DNA of 64,000 nt from Salinicoccus sediminis (GCF_000986795.1 NZ_LAYZ01000002.1:433417-497416), one strand, 5' to 3'. Counted from the stretch's first letter, positions 41,174 through 52,986 are shown. Numbers and translations: made by a program. Notes: generated from the letters alone by a model not told the origin.

Positions 41174-41959
41174 ATGGAACGTATTGAAAAACTGAGGAAA
41201 GAAAAACCTCTTGTCGTTTGCATCACAAATGATGTAGTGAAGAACTTCACGGCCAACGGCATGCTGGCGGCCGGGGCTTCCCCGATCATGAGCGGAGAAA
41301 GATCAGAAGCGGGGGATCTCATGAAAGCGGCTTCCGCGCTTCTTGTCAATATCGGGACAGCAGATAAGCAAAAATATGAACTCATGGATGAAATGATGAG
41401 GGAAGCGGATAATAATGGTGTACCTATTGTCTTTGATCCGGTAGGTTACGGCGCATCCGGTTTCCGTGTCAGTATCACGGATACGTTGCTCGCCCGTCAT
41501 CAGGTTTCCCTGATCAAGGGAAATGCGGGTGAAATGCATGCATTGTCCGGAGAAGAAAGCAGCCTCAAAGGTGTCGACTCGATGGAAAAAACAGATACCA
41601 TGGAAATTGCCAGGGCAGTCTATAGAAAATTCGGCGTTCCTTCTCTTGTAACAGGCGAACGGGACGCTCTTGTGACAGGGAATAATGAAATGATTATGGC
41701 CAACGGTCACGGTCTGCAGGGAAGAATTACTGGATCAGGATGCCTGCTCGGAGCATTGACAGCAGGTTTCATCGGCATTGAAGGGCGGTTTGATGAGGAA
41801 GCGGTAGTGGATGCAGTCAGTTACTACAATCTCTGTGCCGAAGCGGCCGCCGGTAAAATACGGGTGCCGGCACCAGGCTCATTCATGACCATACTCATCG
41901 ATGAATTGTACCTGAATGAAGACAGCCTGCTTGAAGAAAAGATGGTGGAGGTCTATTGA
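41174..41959 (+). CDS. thiM: Hydroxyethylthiazole kinase
   Basis: ThiM phosphorylates the thiazole alcohol for thiamine salvage. The 261-residue protein shows VVCITNDVVKNFTANGMLA, PIVFDPVGYGASGFR and the catalytic loop GRITGSGCLLGALTAGF. ATG 41174 is preferred to ATG 41168 because AAAGGAG at 41160-41166 is then spaced seven bases rather than one. Its stop overlaps the thiE start as TGATG. Confidence 0.94.
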   Translation: MERIEKLRKEKPLVVCITNDVVKNFTANGMLAAGASPIMSGERSEAGDLMKAASALLVNIGTADKQKYELMDEMMREADNNGVPIVFDPVGYGASGFRVSITDTLLARHQVSLIKGNAGEMHALSGEESSLKGVDSMEKTDTMEIARAVYRKFGVPSLVTGERDALVTGNNEMIMANGHGLQGRITGSGCLLGALTAGFIGIEGRFDEEAVVDAVSYYNLCAEAAAGKIRVPAPGSFMTILIDELYLNEDSLLEEKMVEVY

Positions 41960-42576
41960 TGGACAGAGGCGCACTCAGGTTATATTTCATCTGCGGAAGC
42001 CGTAATGCAGGAGACAGACCGCTTCATGTCATCGAAGAGTCATTGAAGCATGGTGTGACCATGTTCCAGCTCAGGGAAAAAGGCGCCAATGCATTGGCAG
42101 GAGAGGAACTTTTCAACTTTGCTCTTGATATTAAAAAACTCTGCCGGAAATATGATGTGCCATTCATTATCAACGATGAGCCGGATCTTGCTGAAAAGGT
42201 GGGGGCTGATGGCATCCACCTTGGACAGGATGATATGGATATTGCACTGCTCCCCCCTTATTTCGATGATAAGATCATCGGACTTTCTGTAAGGGACCGG
42301 AGTGAGCTTGGGCAAAGTGATATCAGCAAGGTGGATTATATCGGCACCGGGCCGGTTTTTGCCACCGGGTCAAAGGATGATGCCGGTGAAGCGATAGGGG
42401 TGGAAGGCCTGGAAAATATGAGGAGAATGATCGGCACGCTCCCCATGGTGGCCATCGGGGGCATAACCCGTGAAAATTACAGGGAATGCCTGGATTACGG
42501 GGCAGACGGCGTGTCACTCATTTCTGGAATCGCTGCGGCGAAGGACACAAAAAGGGCGGTTGAAGGGTTCCTGTAA
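41959..42576 (+). CDS. thiE: Thiamine-phosphate synthase
   Basis: ThiE joins HMP diphosphate and thiazole phosphate to thiamine phosphate. The 205-residue TIM barrel has MFQLREKGA, FIINDEPDLAEKVGADGIHL, GQDDMD, IGTGPVFATGSKDDA and GGIT, the substrate and diphosphate contacts of the family. The operon makes thiamine phosphate from salvaged precursors only: thiC and thiG are not present here. GGTGGAGG precedes the ATG. Confidence 0.95.
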   Translation: MDRGALRLYFICGSRNAGDRPLHVIEESLKHGVTMFQLREKGANALAGEELFNFALDIKKLCRKYDVPFIINDEPDLAEKVGADGIHLGQDDMDIALLPPYFDDKIIGLSVRDRSELGQSDISKVDYIGTGPVFATGSKDDAGEAIGVEGLENMRRMIGTLPMVAIGGITRENYRECLDYGADGVSLISGIAAAKDTKRAVEGFL

Positions 42577-42639
42577 TCTGCCGGACATTAAATATACTCA
42601 ATTAACCTTTGGAAATTGATTTTTTTACATCCCTGTTTA

Positions 42640-42648
42640 TGGTACAAT
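42640..42648 (+). promoter_or_regulatory. Extended -10 promoter of yidC
   Basis: TGG followed by TACAAT (42643-42648), 36 bases ahead of the start. A T-rich stretch lies at the -35 distance; match there is weak. Confidence 0.5.
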
Positions 42649-42684
42649 GCTTTTTATGTGAGATATTTTTTTTGAGGTGAAAAA

Positions 42685-43554
42685 ATGAGTAAAAAATGGC
42701 TCTTCCCCGTAATGATCGGCCTGGTGCTTGTACTCTCCGGCTGTGATTATTCCCAGGAAGAAAACAGGGACGGTTTTTTCTTTAATACATTCGTACAGCC
42801 GATGGATTCACTGCTGCATTGGCTTGGTGATAATCTCGGCCATAACTATGGTATGGCAATCATCCTTATCACACTTATTGTCCGTCTGGCTATTTTCCCA
42901 TTCATGATGCGTACATATAAGAACCAGATGATGATGCGCGAGAAGATGAAGATAGTCAAACCTGAAATGGAAGAAATTCAGAAGAAGACGAAAGTTGCCA
43001 CTACACAGGAAGAAAAGATGGAAGCACAGCAGGAAATGATGGCACTGTACAAAAAGCACGGTATCAATCCGCTTAACATGGGCTGTCTGCCAATCTTCAT
43101 CCAGATGCCGATTGTCATGGCATTGTATTTCGCTCTCAGATTCCCTTCAGAAGGCGGTATTACGGAGTATCCGGAATTCCTCTGGATGAACCTGACAGAG
43201 ACCGATTATTTCATGGTCGCAATCGCAGGTCTCGTATATGCCGGCCAGGCATTTGTATCCATGCAGTTCGTACCGGAAGAACAGCGCAAACAGATGCAGC
43301 TGTTCATGTACATCTCCCCGATCATGATCATCTGGATTTCATTGATATCACCTTCCGCACTCCCATTATACTGGGCAGTCGGCGGTATATTCCTGATATT
43401 CCAGACGTGGGCAGGTAATACATTCTACAAGAAAAAAGTAGCCGAAGAGATGGCACCGATCATCGAAGCGCATGAAAGAGAGAAAGCTGAAAAAGAACAG
43501 CGTATAAAAAATGCGAAAGTGATGCCTAAGAAAAAGCGCAAGAAGAAAAAATAA
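42685..43554 (+). CDS. yidC: Membrane protein insertase YidC/OxaA
   Basis: YidC inserts small membrane proteins such as subunit c and assists Sec. The 289-residue product is the Gram-positive lipoprotein form: signal with lipobox VLSGC (Cys20), the hydrophilic-groove arginine Arg67 in LIVRLAIF, a cytoplasmic hairpin (about 85-130), five membrane segments and a very basic C-terminal tail (PKKKRKKKK). GAGGTG precedes the ATG. The single gene ends in a bidirectional terminator opposite cls. Confidence 0.94.
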   Translation: MSKKWLFPVMIGLVLVLSGCDYSQEENRDGFFFNTFVQPMDSLLHWLGDNLGHNYGMAIILITLIVRLAIFPFMMRTYKNQMMMREKMKIVKPEMEEIQKKTKVATTQEEKMEAQQEMMALYKKHGINPLNMGCLPIFIQMPIVMALYFALRFPSEGGITEYPEFLWMNLTETDYFMVAIAGLVYAGQAFVSMQFVPEEQRKQMQLFMYISPIMIIWISLISPSALPLYWAVGGIFLIFQTWAGNTFYKKKVAEEMAPIIEAHEREKAEKEQRIKNAKVMPKKKRKKKK

Positions 43555-43568
43555 TACCTGCTGACCAG

Positions 43569-43600
43569 AACGCCCCTTCCAGATACATGGAAGGGGCGTT
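43569..43600. terminator. Hairpin terminator between yidC and cls
   Basis: Thirteen perfect pairs, AACGCCCCTTCCA (43569-43581) with TGGAAGGGGCGTT (43588-43600). The T tract after it on the plus strand is broken (GTGTTTTA); on the minus strand there is almost none. Confidence 0.7.
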
Positions 43601-43605
43601 GTGTT

Positions 43606-45090
43606 TTATAAAATTGGTGAAATGAGATTGGCAAAGCTTTCTTTGATACGTATCCAATTGCTTCTTGAATCGTATATCTCTTCAGTGAGAATTGTTGAAT
43701 CCATTGCATCTTTTTCAAAAATCTTCCGGTATGCCGCCGCCTGTTCTGCATCGTATATGAAAGCATTAACTTCAAAGTTAAGCAGAAAACTTCTGTTATC
43801 GATATTCGTCGTTCCGATACTGATCACTTCGTCATCAATCATAAGGACTTTCTGGTGGAGGAATCCTTTTTCGTAAATATGGACCGTCGCTCCCATTTTG
43901 ACCATTGCGCCGACATTTGAATAGGTACCCCAGTAGACGAATGGGTGGTCCGGCATATTTGGAATCATGATATTGACTTTTATGCCGCTCAGGATAGCAA
44001 TCCTGACTGCTTCAAGAAACGACTGGTCCGGTATGAAATAGGGCGTCTGGATATAGATATGCTTTTTGGCATGGTAGATCATTTTGATATAACCGTATTT
44101 GATCTGTTGCCATTTTTCATCAGGGCCGCTTGAAGCGATCTGTATCGGATTTTCACCATGGTTGGGAATGTTATCCGGAAAATACCTCTCTTCCCGGGTC
44201 AGGTTGTTACGTCCGGAATGTGAGTTCCAGTCCAGCATAAATCTGAGCTGCAGGGATTTAACAGCTTCTCCGCTGATCTTCAGGTGTGTATCCCGCCAGA
44301 AACCGAATTTTTTACTCAGGCCGAGATACTCGTCGCCGACATTGAAACCGCCGACGTATCCGACATCACCGTCGATGACTACAATCTTCCGGTGGTTTCT
44401 GTAATTCATCCGGGGGTTGATCAGGGGCAGCATGTTTGGGAAAAATGACTCAACCTGTCCGCCTTCATTCCTGAATTTCCTGAAATTACGAAGACTGAGG
44501 CCCCTGGAACCTATATCATCGTAGAGAATTCTGACGGTGACCCCTTCCTTCTGCTTTTGGAGCAATGCGTCGTAGAGCTCTTTGCCAAGATTATCAAGTC
44601 TGAAAATATAGTACTGGAAATGGATGTGGTCTTTGGCATTGCGGATGTCGGCGAGCAGACTGTCGAATTTATCCCGTCCATTTACAAATGTCTCGATGGA
44701 ATTATTGAATGTCAAAAAAGACTGGTTATTATACAGGAGCATGTGAATCAGTTTCTTGTGTTTTTTGGCAACCGGATTCGTAAAATCCAGAGTGTCACCA
44801 TTTAATTCATCCAGCTGTTCCTCCACCAGGTGCTCCAGCCCCACTTTTTCATTTTCGTCAATGACAAAAAGCTTCTTGTTGTATATCGTACGGCCGAAAA
44901 GGATGTAGATGAAGAAGCCGATGACGGGCAGGAAAAACAGGACGAGTATCCAGGCCCATACACTCTGGGCGCTGCGCCGTTCCAGGAAAATCAGGCCGAG
45001 GGCGAGCAGAAAGTTGATGGTGATTATAATCAGGGTGATGATAGTCATTACACCTGTGCTGAAAAAGTAGTCGAATATTAACCAGTCCAT
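43606..45090 (-). CDS. cls: Cardiolipin synthase
   Basis: Cls joins two phosphatidylglycerols to cardiolipin and glycerol in the membrane. The 494-residue protein has two N-terminal membrane segments and two HKD phospholipase-D motifs, in NYRNHRKIVVIDGDVGYVGG and KGFLHQKVLMIDDEVISIGT. ATG 45090 is chosen, seven bases after GAGGT; the in-frame GTG at 45099 falls inside that site. In S. aureus cardiolipin content rises with salt and stationary phase. Confidence 0.94.
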   Translation of the reverse strand: MDWLIFDYFFSTGVMTIITLIIITINFLLALGLIFLERRSAQSVWAWILVLFFLPVIGFFIYILFGRTIYNKKLFVIDENEKVGLEHLVEEQLDELNGDTLDFTNPVAKKHKKLIHMLLYNNQSFLTFNNSIETFVNGRDKFDSLLADIRNAKDHIHFQYYIFRLDNLGKELYDALLQKQKEGVTVRILYDDIGSRGLSLRNFRKFRNEGGQVESFFPNMLPLINPRMNYRNHRKIVVIDGDVGYVGGFNVGDEYLGLSKKFGFWRDTHLKISGEAVKSLQLRFMLDWNSHSGRNNLTREERYFPDNIPNHGENPIQIASSGPDEKWQQIKYGYIKMIYHAKKHIYIQTPYFIPDQSFLEAVRIAILSGIKVNIMIPNMPDHPFVYWGTYSNVGAMVKMGATVHIYEKGFLHQKVLMIDDEVISIGTTNIDNRSFLLNFEVNAFIYDAEQAAAYRKIFEKDAMDSTILTEEIYDSRSNWIRIKESFANLISPIL

Positions 45091-45226
45091 GATATTCACC
45101 TCATTACCATTCTATTATATTTCGATGGATATTTAAAATTTTGTAATATTTATTTTGTAAAATGTATAGAAAAAGCGGCTTTAAAAGGGTAAAATATATA
45201 TAAGACGTATATGAAGGAGTGTCATT

Positions 45227-45376
45227 ATGCATAAAAACGACAATTCAAAAGTCAAACAAGTCGTCACGATGCTAAATGAACTCGGGGTCAAAGTCAAGGT
45301 TTCGAGATCTAGATTTGAAATTATGAATCGCATCGCACACAATGAGAAACTGCGATTAAAAGAACAGAACATTTAA
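45227..45376 (+). CDS. Small orphan protein of 49 residues
   Basis: A short gene reading MHKNDNSKVKQVVTMLNE through to KLRLKEQNI. AAGGAG lies seven bases before the ATG, and an 18-pair terminator begins at the stop codon, so it is a complete transcription unit. The product is strongly basic, with a predicted helix, a short strand VKVKVSR and a second helix, which would suit a nucleic-acid or ribosome-binding peptide, but I recognise no family. Confidence 0.68.
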   Translation: MHKNDNSKVKQVVTMLNELGVKVKVSRSRFEIMNRIAHNEKLRLKEQNI

Positions 45377-45414
45377 ATTAAACCGCAGCCGGTTTTCCGG
45401 CTGCGGTTTAATTT
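45375..45414. terminator. Bidirectional 18-pair terminator
   Basis: Left arm 45375-45392 and right arm 45397-45414 are perfectly complementary around TTTT, with A/T-rich outer ends that act as U tracts both ways. It overlaps the stop codons of the 49-residue gene and of rodA. Confidence 0.93.
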
Positions 45415-46613
45415 ATGCTTTCCCGGCGATACTCATGGAAATATATGCTCATGATTATGCCGATTGCAATCATGTTCGCCCATAAGCCACTTCCCCCGTA
45501 GCTGAGGAAAGGGAGTGGGATGCCTGTAATTGGAAGAAGCTGGATCGTCATGCCGATATTCTGGAATACATGGAACATGAGCAGGGACAGGTAGCCTATG
45601 ATGAAGTAAGAAGAAAAACTGTCATTGACTGTCACTGCAATTCTGAACAGGTGGAGCATCAGCATGAAAAGAAGGACGATTACTGCAGTGGATCCCAGAA
45701 AGCCGAATTCCTCCCCTATGATTGTAAAGATAAAATCGGTGTGGTTTTCGGGGATATATATGATGCCGTCACTGAACCCTTTGCCGGTGATCTCACCGGA
45801 CCCGATTGCCTTAAGAGAATTGCTGAGCTGGAAGCCGCCCTCGGTGACGTAGTCTTCGGGCTGCAGCCAGGAATAGATCCGCTCAAACTGATAGGGATGG
45901 ATGCCCAGATATCGTTCCAGATAATCCGGTCTGTACAGAATGCCGAGTATCAGGGCACCGCCGATTGTTGCAGCAACAGCAAGAGTTGGAAGAATCAGCC
46001 ACCAGCTGATGCCGGAGACGACAATCATACCAAGCAGTATGGCAAGCATCACGAGTGTTGTACCCAGGTCATTCTGGACGAGAATGAACACCATGGGAAG
46101 TATCGAGACGATAAACATCTTGGACAGCAATTTGACATCATCGGTCAAATCATTCGTCAACTTATATCTGTTATGCTGACTGACAACATAAGCAAGAGTA
46201 AGTATGTATATGATTTTGACTAACTCTGACGGCTGGATGCTGAAAAATCCGAACTGATACCAGCTTTTTGCACCATTGATGATAGGTGTGACCGGTGAAA
46301 CCGGCGCAAAGAAAAGTACCATGAGTGAAAGGACCCCCACGCCGTAAATGATCCATACATACTGTTTCATCCATTTGACAGGAATGAAAGTCAGCACAAA
46401 GACCATGAAGAAGCCCGACACATAGAAAATTATTTGGCGGACGCTGAAATCTGTCCCATACTGGCCGCTTGTCATCGCAGAACGGATCATTATGATACTC
46501 ACTACACCAAGGATTGTGACCAGCAGAAGGAGCAGCCAGTCGACCCGGGCGAGTATATTTGTATTTTGTCTTTTATATCCTTGTTTGTTATCCAAGAATT
46601 TCACCTTACCCAT
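45408..46613 (-). CDS. rodA: SEDS-family peptidoglycan glycosyltransferase, RodA-like
   Basis: SEDS proteins polymerise lipid II into glycan strands together with a class B penicillin-binding protein. The 401-residue protein has ten membrane segments and the family blocks GAKSWYQFGFFSIQPSEL, ENHTDFIFTIIGEEFGFLG and GIPLPFLSYGGSG. The locus beside murF matches staphylococcal rodA. The listed ATG at 46613 has only a weak site; a TTG at codon 7 is preceded by AAGGTGA and could be the true start. In S. aureus ddl lies between this gene and murF; here it is absent. Confidence 0.9.
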   Translation of the reverse strand: MGKVKFLDNKQGYKRQNTNILARVDWLLLLLVTILGVVSIIMIRSAMTSGQYGTDFSVRQIIFYVSGFFMVFVLTFIPVKWMKQYVWIIYGVGVLSLMVLFFAPVSPVTPIINGAKSWYQFGFFSIQPSELVKIIYILTLAYVVSQHNRYKLTNDLTDDVKLLSKMFIVSILPMVFILVQNDLGTTLVMLAILLGMIVVSGISWWLILPTLAVAATIGGALILGILYRPDYLERYLGIHPYQFERIYSWLQPEDYVTEGGFQLSNSLKAIGSGEITGKGFSDGIIYIPENHTDFIFTIIGEEFGFLGSTAVIVLLFMLMLHLFRIAVTVNDSFSSYFIIGYLSLLMFHVFQNIGMTIQLLPITGIPLPFLSYGGSGLWANMIAIGIIMSIYFHEYRRESIN

Positions 46614-46631
46614 ATTGAAATCATCTTTTAA

Positions 46632-46637
46632 TTATAC
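46632..46637 (-). promoter_or_regulatory. Possible -10 box of rodA
   Basis: Minus-strand TATAAT 19 bases before the ATG at 46613. The -35 region is poor. If used, the leader would be very short. Confidence 0.4.
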
Positions 46638-46802
46638 ACTATTATGACTCTGGTTTTTAATATTATCATAACAACTTTGGACAATTCCACAGCTTTGTGT
46701 TGTCATTTCCGTGAACTTCATTAGTGATAGAGACCGGTGACTGTATTATAATGTAGAGGACTCCCGGCTTGATATAATAAACAGAAGGAATGGTAATTTC
46801 TT

Positions 46803-48156
46803 ATGATCGAAGTGACAATAGGGCAAATTGCAGAATTTTGTAATGGAAAACCCAACAAAGCTGCTGAAGCAATTAAAAATGAAAAAGTGAAAGGTGTCTC
46901 CATAGATACCCGTACCATAGAAAAAGGGAACCTTTTCATCCCGTTTTTGGGCGAAAATGCGGATGGACACAGATTCATAGATGATGCATTTGAGAAAGGT
47001 GCCTCCATCTCCCTTACGGAACATGAAATTGATGAAGGGGACCCGAGACCGCTGATCAGAGTGGAGGATGGACTAGATGCACTGCAGACGATTGCCCGTG
47101 AGCACCTGCATATAGTGGGGCCGAAAGTCATTGCAATCACTGGTTCAAACGGTAAAACGACGACAAAGGATATGCTCGAATGCCTGCTGGCGCCGCACTA
47201 CAGGGTACAGAAGACAATCGGCAACTACAACAATGAAATCGGGCTGCCTCTGACGATACTCCAGCTCGATGCTGATACTGAAATCTCGATACTCGAGATG
47301 GGGATGGATGCAGAGGGGGACATAGACTTCCTCAGCAAAATGACTGCGCCTGATGTGGCGGTCATCACCAATGTAGGGGAGTCCCACATCGAAAAACTTG
47401 GTTCACGGGAAAACATCGCTGCAGCCAAGTATGAGATCGTAAACGGATTGAAACGTTCGGGGACCTTCATCTATTCCCGCGATTATCCGCTGCTCGAGCA
47501 GATCGTCGACCGGGAAGCGGATTACAGGATCAGGACGGCCGGCATGGATAGGGCAAATGACGTTCAAATCAGCCATGTTGAGCAGACCGATGACGGTACC
47601 CACTTCAATGTCCCGGGCATTGACGAAGCTGTTGAAATCCCTCAGCTCGGTGCCCATAATGCTTCCAATGCAACGCTTGCACTGCTTGCTGCCGAGGCTT
47701 TGGGGCTCGGCATGGCAGAGGTCAAAGGGCATTTCAAAAGCCTGCAGGTGACTGACATGCGCATGCAGAGGGTAGAGCACAGTACGGGAACATTGTTCAT
47801 AAACGATGCATACAACGCCAGTCCGTCCAGCATGAAAAGCGCAATCGATACTGTCGGCAACATGGGGCACGGTTTCAAAATCCTCGTCTTGGCTGATATA
47901 CTCGAGCTCGGCACATACAGAAAGGAACTTCACGAATCAATCGGCGGGCATATCAACGCATCCTCCCATGAATTTGATTTGATCCTGACGTACGGAGACG
48001 ATGCACGCATGATCCATGACACGGTTGTTGGCACAAAAAAAGCGCATTTTGATTCTTTGGAAACACTCGCCGGAGCGTTGGAGGGGCATCTCGGACCGGA
48101 CACTGTCATCCTGCTGAAGGGTTCAAGGGGGATGGCTGTCGAAAGGGTGATCGATC

Positions 48157-48167
<11 letters not shown>
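46803..48167 (+). CDS. murF: UDP-N-acetylmuramoyl-tripeptide--D-alanyl-D-alanine ligase
   Basis: MurF adds D-Ala-D-Ala to the UDP-MurNAc tripeptide, finishing the soluble peptidoglycan precursor. The 454-residue protein has the three Mur ligase domains: the N-terminal substrate domain (1-105, with SIDTRTIEKGNLFIP), the ATPase domain with AITGSNGKTTTKDML and TNVGESHIEKLGS, and the C-terminal domain with FINDAYNASPSSMKSA. AGAAGGAA precedes the ATG. Its 3' end overlaps the hydrolase reading frame. Confidence 0.96.
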
Positions 48168-50425
<2,258 letters not shown>

Positions 50426-50435
50426 GATTCATGCT

Positions 50436-50475
50436 ACCCACGTGCCGGAATTTTTCCGTTACGTGGGTGTTTTAT
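50436..50475 (+). terminator. cshA terminator
   Basis: ACCCACGT (50436-50443) pairs with ACGTGGGT (50461-50468), with an inner CGGAA/TTCCG stem, followed by GTTTTATT. Confidence 0.85.
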
Positions 50476-50566
50476 TATATATGAGGACCCGTTTCGATAT
50501 ATAATTGAAGAAAAATGAAATTTGAATTAGAGTTATAATAGATAAATATATTGACGGGGGGTACTT

Positions 50567-51031
50567 ATGAACGAGATACATAAACATGTTGTTCATTATT
50601 TGAGAGTGCGCCATTTCTGGCAGTTCCTGCTGTGGGCGGCTCTTGGTGCAGGTGTGAGTGCTGCTGCTGTATATTTCGATCTTCCTGACTGGATATACTG
50701 GGCGGTTGCGGGCGTGCTGGCACTTGATTTCCTCATTGTCGGGCTCACGAGGCCCTCTGTATATTACAGGGTGACCCGGTATGTTCTCCGGGGGGAGGTC
50801 CTGATTGTACGGACAGGGTTTTTCAGGATTTCCACAAAAATGATTCCGCTCCGGCGGATCCAGGGGGCTGTACTTTCAACAGGACCGGTTTCAAGAAAAT
50901 ATGATCTGGCGAACCTCACAGTGAAGACTGCGAGTACGGTATTCCATATGCCCCCGTTGAAAACACATGAGGCAGAGCGGCTCAAACTTGAGATCATCAA
51001 CATGGTGAAGGGGGAGCAAACAGATGTATAG
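50567..51031 (+). CDS. ydbS: bPH2 domain membrane protein, YdbS-like
   Basis: A 154-residue protein with two membrane segments (about 18-58) followed by one bacterial PH (bPH2/DUF304) domain containing YVLRGEVLIVRTGFF and IPLRRIQGAVLS. B. subtilis YdbS and YdbT, encoded before acpS, affect membrane properties and resistance to some lantibiotic-like peptides; the molecular role is unclear. GACGGGGGGT precedes the ATG. It overlaps ydbT by eight bases. Confidence 0.85.
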   Translation: MNEIHKHVVHYLRVRHFWQFLLWAALGAGVSAAAVYFDLPDWIYWAVAGVLALDFLIVGLTRPSVYYRVTRYVLRGEVLIVRTGFFRISTKMIPLRRIQGAVLSTGPVSRKYDLANLTVKTASTVFHMPPLKTHEAERLKLEIINMVKGEQTDV

Positions 51032-52559
51032 TCCCGAAAAACTCCATCCTGTTGCCTATTTGGGCAGTGTGGTCAACGGTTTCAAAAATTTATGGATACC
51101 GATTATTATTGTTCTGTTCAATTCGAGGGAGGCCATTTTTTCAGGAAATATCTCACTGAAATATTTTCTGATTTCAGGGGGCATCCTCATCCTCGCTGTC
51201 GTGCTTTTCGGGGGATATGATTTCCTCAACAAGTTCCGGACGCGTTTTTGGATCGAGGACGGCAAGTTCATATACAAAGACGGCGTGATCTCCAACAGGG
51301 AAAAAGAACTGGATATCAGCCGCATACAGTCCATTGATTTCAACGAACCGATATTCCACAGGATATTCGGGGCGGTCAAGCTGGATATCATCACCCCCGG
51401 GGAAGGCATTAAGATAGATACCATCAAAAAGTCACAGGCCCAGTCCATCCAATCCATCCTGTACAATGAAATGGATCAGCTGGACAGTGCGGTGGAAATC
51501 GGTGCATACAGCCGGTGGCCGAGAGAAGAGGCGCCTGGCGAAAGCCAGTCTGAGCAATTCGTTACGCTGTATCGGATGACCGGCAAAGCCCTCATTCTCA
51601 TGAGCATGACAAGCGGAGCACTCGGAGCATTCCTGGCCATAGTATTCGGGTTCATCAACCTCATCGGGGCGAACTTCCTCATAGAACGCTATTTCGAAGT
51701 TTTCGAAGGGCTGGTGCAGAACATATTCCTGGCCCTCGGCATAGCTGTCCTCATTTTCATCACTGCAGGATATATAATGGGCATTCTGATATTGTCCATC
51801 AAATACTACAACTACACACTGAAGATGAAATCTGATGATCTTGTCGTGGAATACGGACTTCTTGAAAAGAAGCACAGAAGTGTCAATGTCACAAGAGTCC
51901 AGAACATCATCATCAAGGACTCGCTCATCCGGCGCATGATCGGCTATTATTCCCTGTCGGTGACGATAACAAGTGACTCCCTGGACAGTGAGGAGATCGA
52001 CGGCAAAGTGGAACTGCTGCCGTTCATCAGGAAAAAGCGGCTTTATGAAATCATTGATGAAATATTCCCGAATTATCATGTTGAATTGCCGGAGAGAACC
52101 GTTCCGTTCAGAGGCTACAGGAGATATTTCCAGGTGATGCTCTCCATCATCGTCATCATCACCGGCATTGTCCAGTACTTCTGGTTCGGTTATGCATGGA
52201 TCATCGGTCTGGCAGTCGCGGCGGTATTTATCGTTTCAGGGATATACAGCGCAAGGAATACAGGATACAAGATCCATGAAGATGAAATCAATATGATGGC
52301 GACGGGGTTCTTCTCAAGATCCCATTTCGTAATCAAGCATGAAAAGGTGATCCAGGCGGAACGGGTGGTCAATCCATTCCTCAGGCGTGCGGATCTTGGT
52401 GTCATTACTCTTGTCACAGCCGCCGGCATGATGGGCTCCAGTGCATCTTTGAAATTCATAGATAAAGAAGACATCGAAAAGATTTGGAACTGGGCGGAAA
52501 GGGGGCATTCAAATGGAGAAGATATCGCCGAAAGCGATCAGAGTATGGCGGATCAGTGA
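51024..52559 (+). CDS. ydbT: Large bPH2 domain membrane protein, YdbT-like
   Basis: A 511-residue membrane protein with three bPH2-type repeats separated by pairs of membrane segments; repeat cores are KDGVISNREKELDISRIQSI, VEYGLLEKKHRSVNVTRVQN and MATGFFSRSHFVIKHEKVIQ. It overlaps ydbS by 8 bases upstream and the next bPH2 gene by 47 bases downstream, so the three proteins are probably made in fixed ratio and act as one membrane complex. Confidence 0.87.
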   Translation: MYSPEKLHPVAYLGSVVNGFKNLWIPIIIVLFNSREAIFSGNISLKYFLISGGILILAVVLFGGYDFLNKFRTRFWIEDGKFIYKDGVISNREKELDISRIQSIDFNEPIFHRIFGAVKLDIITPGEGIKIDTIKKSQAQSIQSILYNEMDQLDSAVEIGAYSRWPREEAPGESQSEQFVTLYRMTGKALILMSMTSGALGAFLAIVFGFINLIGANFLIERYFEVFEGLVQNIFLALGIAVLIFITAGYIMGILILSIKYYNYTLKMKSDDLVVEYGLLEKKHRSVNVTRVQNIIIKDSLIRRMIGYYSLSVTITSDSLDSEEIDGKVELLPFIRKKRLYEIIDEIFPNYHVELPERTVPFRGYRRYFQVMLSIIVIITGIVQYFWFGYAWIIGLAVAAVFIVSGIYSARNTGYKIHEDEINMMATGFFSRSHFVIKHEKVIQAERVVNPFLRRADLGVITLVTAAGMMGSSASLKFIDKEDIEKIWNWAERGHSNGEDIAESDQSMADQ

Positions 52560-52986
52560 AGCGATAGTTGCCGGGGTAGTGCTCCTTTTGGCCCTGGGAG
52601 CATTCCTCCTGTCGCAGTTTGTGTGGGACTGGCTGCCGTGGTGGATTTCGCTGATCATATTCGGTTTCTTCCTCTACGGATGTATATTCCAGGTCTGGCT
52701 GTTTCCTGCGCTGAAATATAAATACTTCCGCTACAAGGTGCTTGAAGACGAGGTTAAGATACACAGCGGGATATGGATCAAAAGACAGTTGTCGGTCCCT
52801 TTATTCCGCGTACAGAACATCGATACGCATGTCGGCCCGCTGATGAGACGTTTCGGGCTGAAGAGCATTACCCTCCGGACGTCTGCCGAGAGAATCGAAA
52901 TTCCCGAGCTTGAAGCGGACCGGGCGGACGGGCTCAGAAATGACATAAGGGCACTTATTAATGAGAATACGAGGCGGGAAATATGA
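52513..52986 (+). CDS. Third bPH2 domain membrane protein
   Basis: A 157-residue paralogue of the protein encoded at 50567: two membrane segments (about 15-60) and one bPH2 domain with VKIHSGIWIKRQLSVPLFRV. It begins at ATG 52513 inside the ydbT frame, after GGGGGC, a 47-base overlap. Its end overlaps acpS by four bases (ATGA). Role unknown; it must be considered together with the other two. Confidence 0.85.
   Translation: MEKISPKAIRVWRISEAIVAGVVLLLALGAFLLSQFVWDWLPWWISLIIFGFFLYGCIFQVWLFPALKYKYFRYKVLEDEVKIHSGIWIKRQLSVPLFRVQNIDTHVGPLMRRFGLKSITLRTSAERIEIPELEADRADGLRNDIRALINENTRREI

Noticed and set aside
51432..52079. Open frame of 215 codons on the minus strand
   Set aside because: Antisense to ydbT, no ribosome binding site, His/Asp-rich shadow composition.
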